The translations under genes were made by a program, and so were the position numbers. A stretch of DNA of 64,000 nt from Halomonas sp. SSL-5 (lineage in GTDB: Bacteria; Pseudomonadota; Gammaproteobacteria; Pseudomonadales; Halomonadaceae): NCBI RefSeq assembly GCF_030708455.1, contig NZ_JAUYWF010000013.1:38619-102618 (forward strand), written 5' to 3'. How positions within the stretch are numbered: the stretch's first letter is position 1; the number at the start of each line of letters is the position of its first letter. Shown here in pieces: positions 47,145-57,149 of the stretch. The notes below the pieces were generated by a model, which ran no database searches, was not told where the DNA came from, and saw only the letters and a program-made list of their open reading frames with translations.

Positions 47145-50100
47145 TCAGGCCTCGGCGAGGGCCGCGGCCTCCTCGACATCCACCGCCACGAGGCGTGATA
47201 CCCCCGGCTCCTGCATCGTCACCCCCATCAACCTCTCGCCGGCCTCCATGGCGATCTTGTTGTGGGTAATGTAGATGAACTGGACGCTCTCGGACATCTC
47301 CTTCACCAGCCTGGCATAGCGTCCCACATTGGCATCATCCAGGGGAGCGTCCACCTCGTCGAGCATGCAGAAGGGGGCCGGGTTGAGCTGGAAGATGGCG
47401 AATACCAGCGACAGGGCAGTCAGTGCCTTTTCGCCCCCCGACAGCAGATGAATGGTGCTGTTCTTCTTGCCCGGCGGTCGCGCCATGATGGCCACCCCGG
47501 TCTCCAGCAAATCGTCGCCGGTCAGCGTCAACCACGCGGTTCCGCCGCCGAAGACTCGCGGGAAAAGCGTCTGCAGTCCGGTATTGACTCGCTCGAAGGT
47601 GTCACGGAATCGGCTGCGGGTTTCCTGATCGATGCGCCGGATGGCCCGGTCGAGGGTCTCCAACGCCTCGCTCAACTCGGCATGCTGGGCCTCCAGATAG
47701 TCGCGGCGCTCGGCCTGCTGGTCATACTCCTCGATGGCCGCCAGGTTGATGGCCCCCAGGCGCCGGATGCGCTCGCCGAGTTCCTCCAGGCGGGTCTGCC
47801 AGGCGGATTCGGTGGCAGCGGGATCCAGCGACTCGGCCAGCTGGCGTTCATCATGGCCCAGCTCACCCAGCTGTTCATCCTGCCCCTCGGCCTTGAGGCG
47901 CAGCGCCTGGACCTGCAGGCGCGACTCCTGCAGACGCTCGCGGATACCCTCCAGCGCTCGCTCGTGGGCCTGGCGCGCCTGTTCGTCCTCGCGAAGTCGC
48001 TCGACCAGCTCGGCGGCCCGGGCACGCACCGCATTGAGGCTGCGCTCCTCGCGCTCGCGCCGATCGAGCAGCTCCTCGAGTCGCTCGCGGCGCTCCTCCT
48101 CCGGTTCGCGCAGCAGCTCGCGCTCCTCCTCCAGCTCCGCAAGGCGCCCCTGCAGACGCTCACGGGCCTCCCCCGCACGCCCCTGCTGTTCGGCGAGGCC
48201 GGCCCGTTCGGCGGCCAGGCGCTCCTGTTCGAGGGCCAGGCGCTGCAGCTGATCGGCCAGCGGGCGCTGCTGGCCGCGCAGGCTGGCGAGCCGTTCGCGA
48301 GCCGCCTGACGCTGCCTCTCCAGGCGCTCACGGCGCTCGGCGCCCTCCTCCAGGCGTAGCATGGCGGCCTGCCACTGCTCACGCAGCTCATCGATGGCCA
48401 GGCACGCCTCCTCGCGGGACTCGCCGAGGCCGGCGAGCTCCTCGCTCAGTTCGGTGGCGCGGCCCTGCAGATGCTCCAGCCGACTGGCCAGGCCACTGTC
48501 CTGGACGGCGAGCTGCTGATGGCGACGATCGAGGTCGCGCTCCGCCTGGCGGCACACCTCGAGGTCCGTGTCGGCACGCTCCGTGGCCTCCTGGGCCGCA
48601 GCCAGGCTCGCCTCATGCCCTGCCAGGCGAGCCTCGACGCCATCGAGCCGTTCGCGCACCTCGGCCTGGCGACGCCGGCTGACCAGCAGCGCATCCGGCC
48701 CCTCGCCGCTGCCACGCCGGCGCGCCCAGCCATGGCCCAGCCACAGGCCATCGGCGGTGATCAGGCTCTCGCCGGGGGCCAGCTCATGGCGACCCGACCA
48801 GGCGTCATCGCGACTCTCCACGCAGCGCACCGCCGCCAGCCACTGGCCGGCGGCACCGGCGCCCGCCACCCGGGCGGCCAGGCTATCGGGGGGCGCCGCG
48901 GCCTCGCTCGCCGCGACCAATCCCAGCTCGCCCGGCGAGGCCGCCAGGGCCTCGAGGCGACCGTCGAGGGGCACCACCCGGGCACGCAGCCAGGGGGCCA
49001 GCACCCAGGAGACGACCTCCTCCCAGCCGGGGGTCACCGCGAGGCATTCGCCGAGACGCGGGGCCTCGGCGAGCCCATGCTCGGCGAGATGGGCGTCCAG
49101 GGCCTCATCGTGGTCGGCCAGTCCCGCCTCGATCAGCGCCTCCAGCGACGCCAGCTCACCGGCCAGTTCGCTGCGCGCCTGGCGCTCGACCTCGCGCCCG
49201 GCCTCGGCGGTTCGCGACGCCTCCCGGGCCGCCTCTCGGGCCTGGGCCAGGGCATCGCGACGATCCTCGAGCGCCTCGCGCTCGAGCTCGATGTCGGCGA
49301 GCCGTTCGGCGAGCTCGTCGCGCTGGGCAGTCAATGCCTGCAGGTCGGGCAGCTCCTGTTGCTGCTGGCGGCGGCGCGCGAGGTCGACCTCGAGTCGCTC
49401 CAGGCGCGACTCCAGCTCGCGCAGGCGGTCCTGGCTGCGCTCGGCCTCACGGCTGGTCTCGCGCCAATGTTCGCTGAACGCCTCCCAGGCGGCATCGGCC
49501 TCTTCCGCCTCGGGCTCGGCCTCCTCCAGGGCGGCCTCCAGCTCCTCGAGGCGCTCGGCGAGCTCCTCACGCTCGGGCACCAGGGTCGCCAGGCGCTCGT
49601 CGAGGCCGACCAGGCGCTCGCCGTCGTCCTCGCCGAGGCGCTCGAGGTCGGCGAGCTCGCGGCGCGCCGCCTCGAGGTCCCGGGCCAGCTGGGCATCGCG
49701 GGAACGGCCATGCTCCAGGTCCTGCTCCAGGCGGGCGATGGCGGTGGTGGTCTCGAAGAAGCGCGACTGCTCGCCGTCGAGCTCGGCGGCCAGCCGGTCA
49801 TGGTCGGCTCGGGCCTCCTCCAGGCGAGTCTCGCACTGGCGCAGGCCGAGCACCTCGCGCTCCACGGCGGTCTCGAGCTCGGCAACGCGGCTCTCCTCCT
49901 CGCCCTGGCTGGCACGCAGCGCACGGGCCCGCAGCAGGGCCAGCTCGCCCTTGACGCGGTGCTCATCGTTCTTGAGCTGCTGATAGCGGCGCGCCGCCTC
50001 CGCCTGGCGTCTCAGTCGCTCGAGCTGCTTGTCGAGTTCCTCGCGAATGTCCTCCAGGCGCTCCAGGTTCTCCTGGGTGCGGCGCATGCGGTTCTCGGTC

Positions 50101-50636
50101 TCGCGGCGCCGCTCCTTGTACTTGGAGATCCCCGCGGCCTCCTCGAGGGTCGCACGCAGCTCGTCGGGGCGCGCCTCGATCAGCCGCGAGATCATGCCCT
50201 GGCCGATGATGGCGTAGGAACGGGGCCCCAGGCCGGTGCCCAGGAAGAGGTCGGCGATATCGCGGCGACGGCACTTCTGGCCGTTGAAGAAATAGCTGGA
50301 CTGCCCCTCGCGGGTGACCTGGCGCTTGACCGCGATCTCGGCGTACTGGGCATACAGGCCACCCATGGCACCGTCGCGGTTGTCGAAGCGCAGCTCGATG
50401 GCGGCCTGCCCCACCGGCTTGCGCCCGGTGGAGCCGTTGAAGATGACGTCGGCCATGGACTCGCCACGCAGGGTCTTGGCCGACGACTCCCCCATCACCC
50501 AGCGCACGGCGTCGATGATATTGGACTTGCCGCAGCCATTGGGCCCGACGATGGCGGTCATGTTGCTGTCGAAGGGTACCGTCACCGGGTCGACGAAGGA
50601 CTTGAAGCCTACCAGGCGGATCGAGGTCAGGCGCAT
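47145..50636 (-). CDS. smc: Chromosome segregation ATPase Smc
   Basis: The 1163-residue protein has an N-terminal Walker A motif (GPNGCGKSNI), two long coiled coils, a central hinge (about residues 500-660; GECLAVTPGWEEVVSWVLAP, ADGLWLGHGW) and a C-terminal head with the ABC signature LLSGGEKALTALSL and Walker B FCMLDEVDAPLDD. With ScpA and ScpB, encoded at 13.3-15.1 kb, it forms the bacterial condensin. It starts 19 bases after the ccmI stop, so it may share transcripts from the ccm operon. About 225 gene-free bases separate it from zipA. Confidence 0.97.
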   Translation of the reverse strand: MRLTSIRLVGFKSFVDPVTVPFDSNMTAIVGPNGCGKSNIIDAVRWVMGESSAKTLRGESMADVIFNGSTGRKPVGQAAIELRFDNRDGAMGGLYAQYAEIAVKRQVTREGQSSYFFNGQKCRRRDIADLFLGTGLGPRSYAIIGQGMISRLIEARPDELRATLEEAAGISKYKERRRETENRMRRTQENLERLEDIREELDKQLERLRRQAEAARRYQQLKNDEHRVKGELALLRARALRASQGEEESRVAELETAVEREVLGLRQCETRLEEARADHDRLAAELDGEQSRFFETTTAIARLEQDLEHGRSRDAQLARDLEAARRELADLERLGEDDGERLVGLDERLATLVPEREELAERLEELEAALEEAEPEAEEADAAWEAFSEHWRETSREAERSQDRLRELESRLERLEVDLARRRQQQQELPDLQALTAQRDELAERLADIELEREALEDRRDALAQAREAAREASRTAEAGREVERQARSELAGELASLEALIEAGLADHDEALDAHLAEHGLAEAPRLGECLAVTPGWEEVVSWVLAPWLRARVVPLDGRLEALAASPGELGLVAASEAAAPPDSLAARVAGAGAAGQWLAAVRCVESRDDAWSGRHELAPGESLITADGLWLGHGWARRRGSGEGPDALLVSRRRQAEVRERLDGVEARLAGHEASLAAAQEATERADTDLEVCRQAERDLDRRHQQLAVQDSGLASRLEHLQGRATELSEELAGLGESREEACLAIDELREQWQAAMLRLEEGAERRERLERQRQAARERLASLRGQQRPLADQLQRLALEQERLAAERAGLAEQQGRAGEARERLQGRLAELEEERELLREPEEERRERLEELLDRREREERSLNAVRARAAELVERLREDEQARQAHERALEGIRERLQESRLQVQALRLKAEGQDEQLGELGHDERQLAESLDPAATESAWQTRLEELGERIRRLGAINLAAIEEYDQQAERRDYLEAQHAELSEALETLDRAIRRIDQETRSRFRDTFERVNTGLQTLFPRVFGGGTAWLTLTGDDLLETGVAIMARPPGKKNSTIHLLSGGEKALTALSLVFAIFQLNPAPFCMLDEVDAPLDDANVGRYARLVKEMSESVQFIYITHNKIAMEAGERLMGVTMQEPGVSRLVAVDVEEAAALAEA

Positions 50637-50655
50637 CGCGGGGTATCCACTGTGC

Positions 50656-51906
50656 TCACTCGACGACGCTGTCGATCACGACCTCGACCGGTTCGCCGTC
50701 GGTATCCCCCACGGCCACGCCGCCGCGCTGGCCGTACATGTCGCCTGGCTGGGGCTGGGCCTGCCCGCTGGACGAGGCCCGCACCACCAGGCGCGCCTGT
50801 TCCACCTGGGCGAGGCTGGCCTGGGGCGACATGGCGTGGCGGCCGTCGAGCACCAGCTCGACGGGCAGGTCGCCCACGGTCAGGCGTGCCACCGCCAGGG
50901 GCGGCAGTTCGCCAGCCATGTCCCGGGCGACCACGAACACCGCGGTAGCGTCGTCGAGACGTCCGGCGAGCTCCTCGTCCAGGCTGACCCGGGCGCGGAT
51001 ACCGGGCCCCTGGGGCGCCTCCTCCACCGCCACATCGCCCTCGGGCGCCTGGCCCAGGCGCTGCTGGGCGATACGGATGCCCTCGCGCAGGGCCTCGCCG
51101 GACGCGGGGTCGTTCATGCCGGCGATGGCTCGCCGCCAGTTGGCGATGGCCGCCTGGTAGTCACCGCGATCGAAGGCCTCGATGCCCAGCAGGCCGAGCA
51201 CCGTGGGCTCGCTGGAGTTCTTCTCCAGGGTCTCGTCGACCAGCGACTGCACGCGGTCGGTCAGCCGGCGACCGGCCACGAAGAACTCGATCTGGGCCAG
51301 CTGCGCCAGCAGCGCGGGCTGGCGGCCCTCGAGCTCGATCAGCCGCTCCAGGGCATCGATGGCCTCGCGCCCCTGGCCGCCGTCACGATAGAGGGGAAAC
51401 AGCATGCCCCAGACGTTGGGGTTGTCGGGCTGGCGGGCGGCCTGCGCTTCCAGGCGCTCCACCAGCATCTGCGCCGATCCCTCCGGATGGGTCATGACCT
51501 CCTGCTGCACGGCGAGCAGGGCCAGGTCGCCCTCGGCACCCTCGTGCTGGTACCAGAGCACGCTGGCCGCCACCAGCGCCAGCATCACCAGCGGCACGGC
51601 CAGGCGCCCGGAGGCGGAGGGCTTGAGCGGGGCACGCTGGAGACGCTCGGTGTCCTCGAGCAGGCTGCGCTCGAGCGCCAGGCGGTCCTCCTCGAAACTG
51701 GCCTGATCGATATCGCCACGCTCGAAGGCGGCCTCCAGGGAGGCCAGGCGGCGCTGGTAGATGGCCACGTTCTGGCCCGCGGAACGGTCGTTGGTCTCAT
51801 GATCGCGCTGGGCGTCGTGCACCGCGCGGGCGCGCTTGAGCGGCGCCACCAGCAGCCACAGGGCCGGCAGCAGCAGTAGGGCGAAGGCGATCCACAGCAG
51901 GGTCAT
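50656..51906 (-). CDS. ccmI: Cytochrome c maturation protein CcmI
   Basis: The 416-residue protein has an N-terminal anchor (LLWIAFALLLLPALWLLVAP), a second membrane segment (LAVPLVMLALVAASVLWYQ) near residue 105, and a periplasmic TPR region (WGMLFPLYRDGGQGREAIDAL, GIEAFDRGDYQAAIANWRRA). A C-terminal domain with GIRARVSLDEELAGRLDDA resembles the second half of E. coli CcmH. CcmI holds apocytochrome c at the ligation step. It overlaps ccmH by ATGA and is the last gene of the ccm operon. Confidence 0.92.
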   Translation of the reverse strand: MTLLWIAFALLLLPALWLLVAPLKRARAVHDAQRDHETNDRSAGQNVAIYQRRLASLEAAFERGDIDQASFEEDRLALERSLLEDTERLQRAPLKPSASGRLAVPLVMLALVAASVLWYQHEGAEGDLALLAVQQEVMTHPEGSAQMLVERLEAQAARQPDNPNVWGMLFPLYRDGGQGREAIDALERLIELEGRQPALLAQLAQIEFFVAGRRLTDRVQSLVDETLEKNSSEPTVLGLLGIEAFDRGDYQAAIANWRRAIAGMNDPASGEALREGIRIAQQRLGQAPEGDVAVEEAPQGPGIRARVSLDEELAGRLDDATAVFVVARDMAGELPPLAVARLTVGDLPVELVLDGRHAMSPQASLAQVEQARLVVRASSSGQAQPQPGDMYGQRGGVAVGDTDGEPVEVVIDSVVE

Positions 51907-52373
51907 TCGGTTCTCTCGCGGTTGATCAGGGCATCCAGGCGAGCACGCTCCTCGGCGGAGAGCTCCCTGTTGGAAGCATTGCGACGGGCGCGCACCAGCA
52001 GGCCCACCAGCACCAGGCCAAGCAGGCCCAGTACCGCGGGCAGCCCCCACAGCAGGAAGGTGCGACCCTCGAGGCGCGGGTTATAGAGCACGTAGTCGCC
52101 GAAGCGCTCCACCATGAAGTCGAGGATCTCCTTGTCCGAGCGCCCGTCCTGGAGCAGCGCATAGACGCGGTCGCGCATGTCGCCGGCGATGGGGGAGTCG
52201 GAGTCATCGATGGCCTGGTTCTGGCACTTGGGGCAGCGCAGGATCGAGGTCAGGTCATCATAGCGGCGCTCCATGACCGGGCCATCGAACTCGCGAACCT
52301 CGATGCCGCCAGCCAACGCCAACCCCGGCAGCAGCAGTAGCAGCAGCAAGGCGGTTGGTATCAATCGCGCCAT
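51903..52373 (-). CDS. ccmH: Cytochrome c maturation protein CcmH (thiol-disulfide oxidoreductase)
   Basis: The 156-residue protein has a signal peptide (LLLLLLLPGLALAGG), the conserved redox motif RCPKCQNQAI and a C-terminal transmembrane helix (LWGLPAVLGLLGLVLVGLLV). It reduces the apocytochrome haem-binding cysteines. Its start lies inside the end of ccmG (13-base overlap), and it is coupled to ccmI. Splitting of CcmH and CcmI into two genes is usual outside E. coli. Confidence 0.95.
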   Translation of the reverse strand: MARLIPTALLLLLLLPGLALAGGIEVREFDGPVMERRYDDLTSILRCPKCQNQAIDDSDSPIAGDMRDRVYALLQDGRSDKEILDFMVERFGDYVLYNPRLEGRTFLLWGLPAVLGLLGLVLVGLLVRARRNASNRELSAEERARLDALINRERTE

Positions 52374-52891
52374 TTTTCCACCTCCGGGAGAATCACTTCG
52401 GTCACATCCTGCGGCTTGATGTAGCCGGTATGGTGATAGCGAATCACCCCGTCGGCGTCGACCAGGAAGGTTTCCGGCGCGCCATACACGCCGAGATCGA
52501 AGCCCAGGTCGCCGTCGGGGTCGAAGATATTGACCTCGAAGGGGTCGCCGAACTCCTCGAGGAAGCCCATTCCCTTCTCCCGAGTGTCCTTGTAGTCGAC
52601 CCCCACCAGGCGGACGCCACGCTCGGCGAGGTCGAGCAACTGCGGCATCTCCTGCTTGCAGGTAGGACACCATTCGCCCCAGACGTTGACCAGGGTGACG
52701 TCCCCCTGAAGCAGGGACTCATCGACCGTGCGGGAGGGATCCTCGAGGGTCGTCAGCTCGAAGGCGGGAAAGGTCTCCGCCATCAGCGCCGAGTCACGCT
52801 GGAAGGGGTTCAGCGACAGCCCCTGGTAGAAGAACACCGCCAGCACCAAAAAGAGGACCAGCGGCAGCAGCAGGATCAGCCGACGATTCAT
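52361..52891 (-). CDS. ccmG: Thiol:disulfide interchange protein CcmG/DsbE
   Basis: This 176-residue membrane-anchored thioredoxin-fold protein has the active site WCPTC in VNVWGEWCPTCKQEMPQ, the acidic LVGVDYKDTRE loop and the cis-proline segment YGAPETFLVD. It keeps CcmH and apocytochromes reduced in the periplasm. The N-terminal anchor is LILLLPLVLFLVLAVFFYQ. It overlaps ccmF by ATGA. Confidence 0.96.
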   Translation of the reverse strand: MNRRLILLLPLVLFLVLAVFFYQGLSLNPFQRDSALMAETFPAFELTTLEDPSRTVDESLLQGDVTLVNVWGEWCPTCKQEMPQLLDLAERGVRLVGVDYKDTREKGMGFLEEFGDPFEVNIFDPDGDLGFDLGVYGAPETFLVDADGVIRYHHTGYIKPQDVTEVILPEVEKWRD

Positions 52892-54894
52892 GCGCTGGCC
52901 TCCCGCCCCGTCGCGGGGGCCGCCCGGGTCTCGGGGTCAGGCGCGGTGGCCAGGCGCCGGTAGCGCTTGTCGGCCACCGCCAGCACACCGCCGAAGGCCA
53001 TCAGCAGGCCACCCAGCCACAGCCAGCGCACGAAGGGCTTGTACTGCACCCGCAGCGCCCAGCTGCCGTCACCCAGGTCCTCGCCCATGGCCACGTAGAG
53101 GTCGCGCAGGAAGCCGGGACGCAGCGCCACCTGGGACATCGGCATGCGCGTCGCCAGGTAGAGGCGCTTCTCGGGGTTCATGGCGAAGCTGCGGCGGCTG
53201 TCGCCGTGTTGTACCGAGATGTTCGCCCGATCGGCCAGGAAGTTGGCCCCCTGACGACGGGAGAGCTCGTTCATGGTGAAGGTGTAGCCCGCCACCTCGA
53301 CGCTGTCGCCCGGCGCCATGCGCACGTTCTGCTCGATGCTGTAGTTGGAGACCACCGCCACGCCGACGATGGTCACCGCCACGCCCAGGTGACCGAGCTG
53401 CATGCCCCAGTAGGCCAGCGAAAGCTTCTTGAGTCCGGCGCCCACGGAGCGGGCGCTACGGGTCTTCTCGAACAGGTCACGCAGCATCGGCAGCACGATC
53501 CACAGCGCCGCGATCAGGCCCAGCGCCACCGCCGGGCTCCAGCGCTCGGCGAACAGCAGCGGCAGCACCGCACCCAGCACCACGGCCCCCACGGCGGCCA
53601 GCCACAAGCGGCTGACCAGCAGCCTCAGCGGTGTCTGCTTCCAGCGCGACACCTGGCCGAGCCCCATGAACAGGGCAAGAAGCAGCGTCAGCGGCACGAA
53701 GAGCGCGTTGAAGTAGGGAGGGCCAACGCTGATCTTGCCCAGGTCCAGGGCATCGAGCAGCAGCGGGTAGACGGTGCCCATCAGCACGGTGATCGTCATG
53801 ATCACCAGCAGGATGTTGTTGATCAGCAGCAGGGCATCGCGGGACAGCCAGGTGAAGCCGACCTTATGGCCGACCCTGGGCGCGCGCAGAGCGAACACCA
53901 GCAGCGACAGGCCCACGGTAATGCCCAGCAGCATCAGGATGAACTGGCCGCGGGAGGGGTCGTTGGCGAAGGCATGCACCGAGGTGAGCACGCCGGAGCG
54001 CACCAGGAAGGTGCCCAGCAGCGACAGCGAGAAGGTGAAGATCGCCAGCAGCAGGGTCCAGCTCTTGAAGGCACCGCGCTTCTCGGTCACCGCCAGGGAG
54101 TGCATCAGCGCCGTGCCGGTCAGCCACGGCAGCAGCGAGGCGTTCTCGACGGGATCCCAGAACCACCAGCCCCCCCAGCCCAGCTCGTAGTAGGCCCACC
54201 AGCTGCCCAGGGCGATGCCCACGGTGAGGAAGGCCCAGGCCAGGTTGGTCCAGGGGCGCGCCCAGCGTGCCCAGGCGGCGTCGAGTCGACCACCCAGCAG
54301 GGCGGCGATGGCGAAGGCGAACACCACCGAGAAGCCCACGTAGCCCATGTAGAGCATCGGCGGGTGCATGATCAGGCCGATGTCCTGGAGCAGCGGGTTG
54401 AGGTCGGCACCGTCGCCCGGCACATTGGGCAGCAGGCGCTCGAAGGGGTTGGAGGTGATCAGCACGAAGGCCAGGAAGCCCATGCCGACCAGCCCCAGCA
54501 CGCCCAGCACCCGGGCCACCATATCGCGGGGCAGCTCCCGGGAGAAGCGCGCGGCGAAGTAGCCCCAGGCGGCCAGCAGCAGGCTCCACAGCAGCACCGA
54601 GCCCTCGTGGTTGCCCCACACGGCACTGAGCTTGTAGTACCAGGGCAGCATGGAGTTGGAGTTGTTGGCCACGTTGGCCACGCTGAAGTCATCCAGCATG
54701 TAGCTGGCCGTCAGGCAGGCGTAGGCGATGGCCACGAACAGCAGCTGCCCGGCCGCCATGGGCCGGGCGTAGGCCATCCACAGCGGGCGCCGTGTGGCCG
54801 CACCGGCCAGTGGCAACACGCCCTGCACGGCGGCCATCAGCATGGCGATCACCAGGGCGTAGTGGCCGATCTCGGGGATCATCAGGATCTGCAT
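52888..54894 (-). CDS. ccmF: Haem lyase subunit CcmF
   Basis: The 668-residue polytopic protein has the tryptophan-rich WWD signature GGWWFWDPVENASLLPWL, flanked by haem-ligand histidines (for example HEGSVLLW and LMHSLAVTE). About 15 transmembrane helices are expected. CcmF ligates haem to apocytochrome c together with CcmH and CcmI. The start MQILMIPEIGHYALVIAML is family-like. It lies 14 bases downstream of ccmE. Confidence 0.97.
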   Translation of the reverse strand: MQILMIPEIGHYALVIAMLMAAVQGVLPLAGAATRRPLWMAYARPMAAGQLLFVAIAYACLTASYMLDDFSVANVANNSNSMLPWYYKLSAVWGNHEGSVLLWSLLLAAWGYFAARFSRELPRDMVARVLGVLGLVGMGFLAFVLITSNPFERLLPNVPGDGADLNPLLQDIGLIMHPPMLYMGYVGFSVVFAFAIAALLGGRLDAAWARWARPWTNLAWAFLTVGIALGSWWAYYELGWGGWWFWDPVENASLLPWLTGTALMHSLAVTEKRGAFKSWTLLLAIFTFSLSLLGTFLVRSGVLTSVHAFANDPSRGQFILMLLGITVGLSLLVFALRAPRVGHKVGFTWLSRDALLLINNILLVIMTITVLMGTVYPLLLDALDLGKISVGPPYFNALFVPLTLLLALFMGLGQVSRWKQTPLRLLVSRLWLAAVGAVVLGAVLPLLFAERWSPAVALGLIAALWIVLPMLRDLFEKTRSARSVGAGLKKLSLAYWGMQLGHLGVAVTIVGVAVVSNYSIEQNVRMAPGDSVEVAGYTFTMNELSRRQGANFLADRANISVQHGDSRRSFAMNPEKRLYLATRMPMSQVALRPGFLRDLYVAMGEDLGDGSWALRVQYKPFVRWLWLGGLLMAFGGVLAVADKRYRRLATAPDPETRAAPATGREASA

Positions 54895-54908
54895 GGAGTC
54901 TCCGCTCG

Positions 54909-55424
54909 TTACTGGCTGGTGCCTTGCTGCTGGGCTTCCATCCGCTCAGCCACCTCGGCGGCCTTGGCCTGATAGTCCTCCGGCGCGTAGCCGGCCTCCT
55001 CCAGGGCCTGGGCCACCTCGGGGGGCATGTAGTTCTCGTCGTGGCGGGCCAGCACCTGGTCGGCCCGCAGCCAGCCCTCGGACTGCAGCTCGCCCACCAC
55101 CACCACGCCCTGCCCCTCGCGGAACAGGTCGGGGAGGATGCCGCTGTAGCGCACCTCGAGATCGTCGACATAGTCGGTGACCACGAAGGCCACGTCGAGG
55201 CTCTCCGGATCACGGGCCACGGTGCCCTCCTTGACCATGCCCCCGGCACGGATCTGACGCTCGATCGGGGCATCGCCGGCGGCGATCTGTACCGGGCTGA
55301 AGAACAGGTTGATGTTACTGCGCAGGGCGTAGAGGGTCAGCCCCACGGCGATCGCGGCCAGGGCGACGAGCCCCAGGATCACGAAGAGCCTCTGCTTGCG
55401 CTTCGGTGTCAGGCTAAGTGTCAT
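54909..55424 (-). CDS. ccmE: Haem chaperone CcmE
   Basis: The 171-residue protein has an N-terminal anchor (LFVILGLVALAAIAVGLTLY) and an OB-fold periplasmic domain. The haem-binding histidine and following tyrosine are in VLARHDENYMPPEV. CcmE carries haem from CcmABCD to CcmF. It overlaps ccmD by ATGA. Confidence 0.97.
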   Translation of the reverse strand: MTLSLTPKRKQRLFVILGLVALAAIAVGLTLYALRSNINLFFSPVQIAAGDAPIERQIRAGGMVKEGTVARDPESLDVAFVVTDYVDDLEVRYSGILPDLFREGQGVVVVGELQSEGWLRADQVLARHDENYMPPEVAQALEEAGYAPEDYQAKAAEVAERMEAQQQGTSQ

Positions 55425-55654
55425 GACGAATTACCACCCGATTGATGTGAAACTTTCGTTGCCTCGTCCTGATCGACTCCCAGGCGCTGCTCGCGGCGGG
55501 CGCGACGCTGCAGGTTGCGCAGCAGCTGGCGGCGCTCGGCGCGGGCGTGGAGGACGATGGCGACGAGCAACGCGGCGGTCGCCGCCCAGGCCGCCCAGAC
55601 ATAGGGGGCATGCCCCCCCATGGCGATGAATTCGTTGAAGGAGTCGAAGGCCAT
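55421..55654 (-). CDS. ccmD: Haem exporter accessory protein CcmD
   Basis: The small 77-residue protein has one transmembrane helix (YVWAAWAATAALLVAIVLHA) preceded by FNEFIAMGGHAPYVW, the usual CcmD start, and a basic cytoplasmic tail. CcmD helps release holo-CcmE from CcmABC. It starts in a TGATG overlap with ccmC. The C-terminal tail is longer than in many CcmD proteins. Confidence 0.92.
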   Translation of the reverse strand: MAFDSFNEFIAMGGHAPYVWAAWAATAALLVAIVLHARAERRQLLRNLQRRARREQRLGVDQDEATKVSHQSGGNSS

Positions 55655-56394
55655 CAGCGCTCCCCTCCGGCCAGGTCACGCACCCAGCGCTTGTTGGATT
55701 CGCGGCGCAGGATCTCGCTGCGGGTGCGCATCAGGGTCACCGCAATGAAGAAGCTGTAGAACCCCAGCACCATGATCAGCAGCGGGACCCACATCTCCAT
55801 AGGCATGCCGACACGGCCGGTAACAGTAAAGGTGGCGGGCTGGTGCAGGGTGTACCACCAGTCCACCGAGTACTTGATGATCGGGATATTGATCACCCCG
55901 ACCATGGCCAGCACGGAGGCGGCCCGGGAGGCGCTGTCACGGCTGGAGAAGGCGCCACGCAGGGCGATCACGCCCAGATAGAGAAAGAATAGGATCAGCA
56001 TCGAGGTCAGCCGCGCATCCCACATCCACCAGGTGCCCCAGGTGGGCACGCCCCACACTGCCCCGGAGAACAGCGAGATGAAGGTCATGGCGGCCCCCAG
56101 CGGGGCCATCATCGCCGCGACCATGTCGGCCACCTTGATCTTCCAGACCATGTAGACCAGGCCACACACCGCCATGCTGACGAAGATCGACTGGGCCAGG
56201 AAGGCCGCCGGCACGTGCACGTAGATGATGCGGAAGCTGTTGCCCTGCTGATAGTCCGCCGGGGCGAAGGCCAGCCCCCAGACGCTGCCCACCAGGATCA
56301 GCGCAGCCGCGGCCACCCAGAACCACGGCAGCAGCCGTTCGCTGATGGCGTAGAACCACTTGGGGGAACGCAACTTGTTAATGAAGGACCACAT
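55654..56394 (-). CDS. ccmC: Haem transporter subunit CcmC
   Basis: This 246-residue, six-helix protein has the tryptophan-rich motif WGTWWMWDARLTSMLILF and the haem-ligand histidine regions (YVHVPAAFLAQ and YTLHQPATF). It presents haem to CcmE. The start MWSFINKLRS has AGAGG upstream. Confidence 0.96.
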   Translation of the reverse strand: MWSFINKLRSPKWFYAISERLLPWFWVAAAALILVGSVWGLAFAPADYQQGNSFRIIYVHVPAAFLAQSIFVSMAVCGLVYMVWKIKVADMVAAMMAPLGAAMTFISLFSGAVWGVPTWGTWWMWDARLTSMLILFFLYLGVIALRGAFSSRDSASRAASVLAMVGVINIPIIKYSVDWWYTLHQPATFTVTGRVGMPMEMWVPLLIMVLGFYSFFIAVTLMRTRSEILRRESNKRWVRDLAGGER

Positions 56395-56408
56395 GCCTCT
56401 TCCACCTC

Positions 56409-57149
56409 TCAACCGTTGATGCTGATGCGCAATGACGCCGCGATCGCCCAGGGGGCCAGCATCAGTGACAGGGCCAGCAGGGCCCCCAGGATCGCCAGGT
56501 GCGCCGCGGCACCATCGCCCATGATCGCCGCCTGCACCGCACCGGCGCCGAAGATCAGCACCGGGATATAGAGCGGCAGCACCAGCAGCGACAGCAGCAC
56601 CCCGCCGCGTGACAGCCCCACGGTGAGCGCCGCCCCGATGGCCCCGATCAGGCTCAGGCTGGCGGTGCCCAGCGCCAGGGAGAAGGCCAGGATCAGGTAG
56701 CTGCCCGCCGGCAGCGCCAGCATGATGCCCAGCACCGGCGCCATCAGCGCCAGCGGCAGGCCGGTCAGCAACCAGTGCACCGCCACCTTGGCGAGGCCCA
56801 GCATGGGCAGTGGCTGCGGGGTCAGCAGCAGTTGCTCCAGGGAGCCGTCCTCGTAGTCACCGCGAAACAGGCTGTCCAGGGAGAGCAGCGCCGCCAGCAG
56901 CGCGGCCACCCACAGCAGCCCGGGGGCGATGGTGGCCAGCAGCTTCGGGTCCGGCGAGATGCCGATCGGAAACAGGGTGATCACCAGGGCAAAGAACACC
57001 AGGGGATTGAGCACCTCGCTGCGCCGACGCATCAGCAGCGTCAGGTCGCGCTTCAGCGTCGCCCAGACTGCGACCGCCAGGCCGCCGCGGGGTTCCCCGG
57101 CGGCCTGGCGGTCACCGCTGTCGCTCATGCGCGTGTCAACGCTCGGCAT
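56409..57149 (-). CDS. ccmB: Haem exporter permease CcmB
   Basis: The 246-residue protein has six membrane segments and the CcmB start region ATLKRDLTLLMRRRSEVLNPL, followed by FFALVITLFPIGI and DYEDGSLEQLLLTPQPL. With the ATPase CcmA it drives release of haem-loaded CcmE. The start at 57149 has GGGGAGG at good spacing and lies inside the end of ccmA. Confidence 0.95.
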   Translation of the reverse strand: MPSVDTRMSDSGDRQAAGEPRGGLAVAVWATLKRDLTLLMRRRSEVLNPLVFFALVITLFPIGISPDPKLLATIAPGLLWVAALLAALLSLDSLFRGDYEDGSLEQLLLTPQPLPMLGLAKVAVHWLLTGLPLALMAPVLGIMLALPAGSYLILAFSLALGTASLSLIGAIGAALTVGLSRGGVLLSLLVLPLYIPVLIFGAGAVQAAIMGDGAAAHLAILGALLALSLMLAPWAIAASLRISING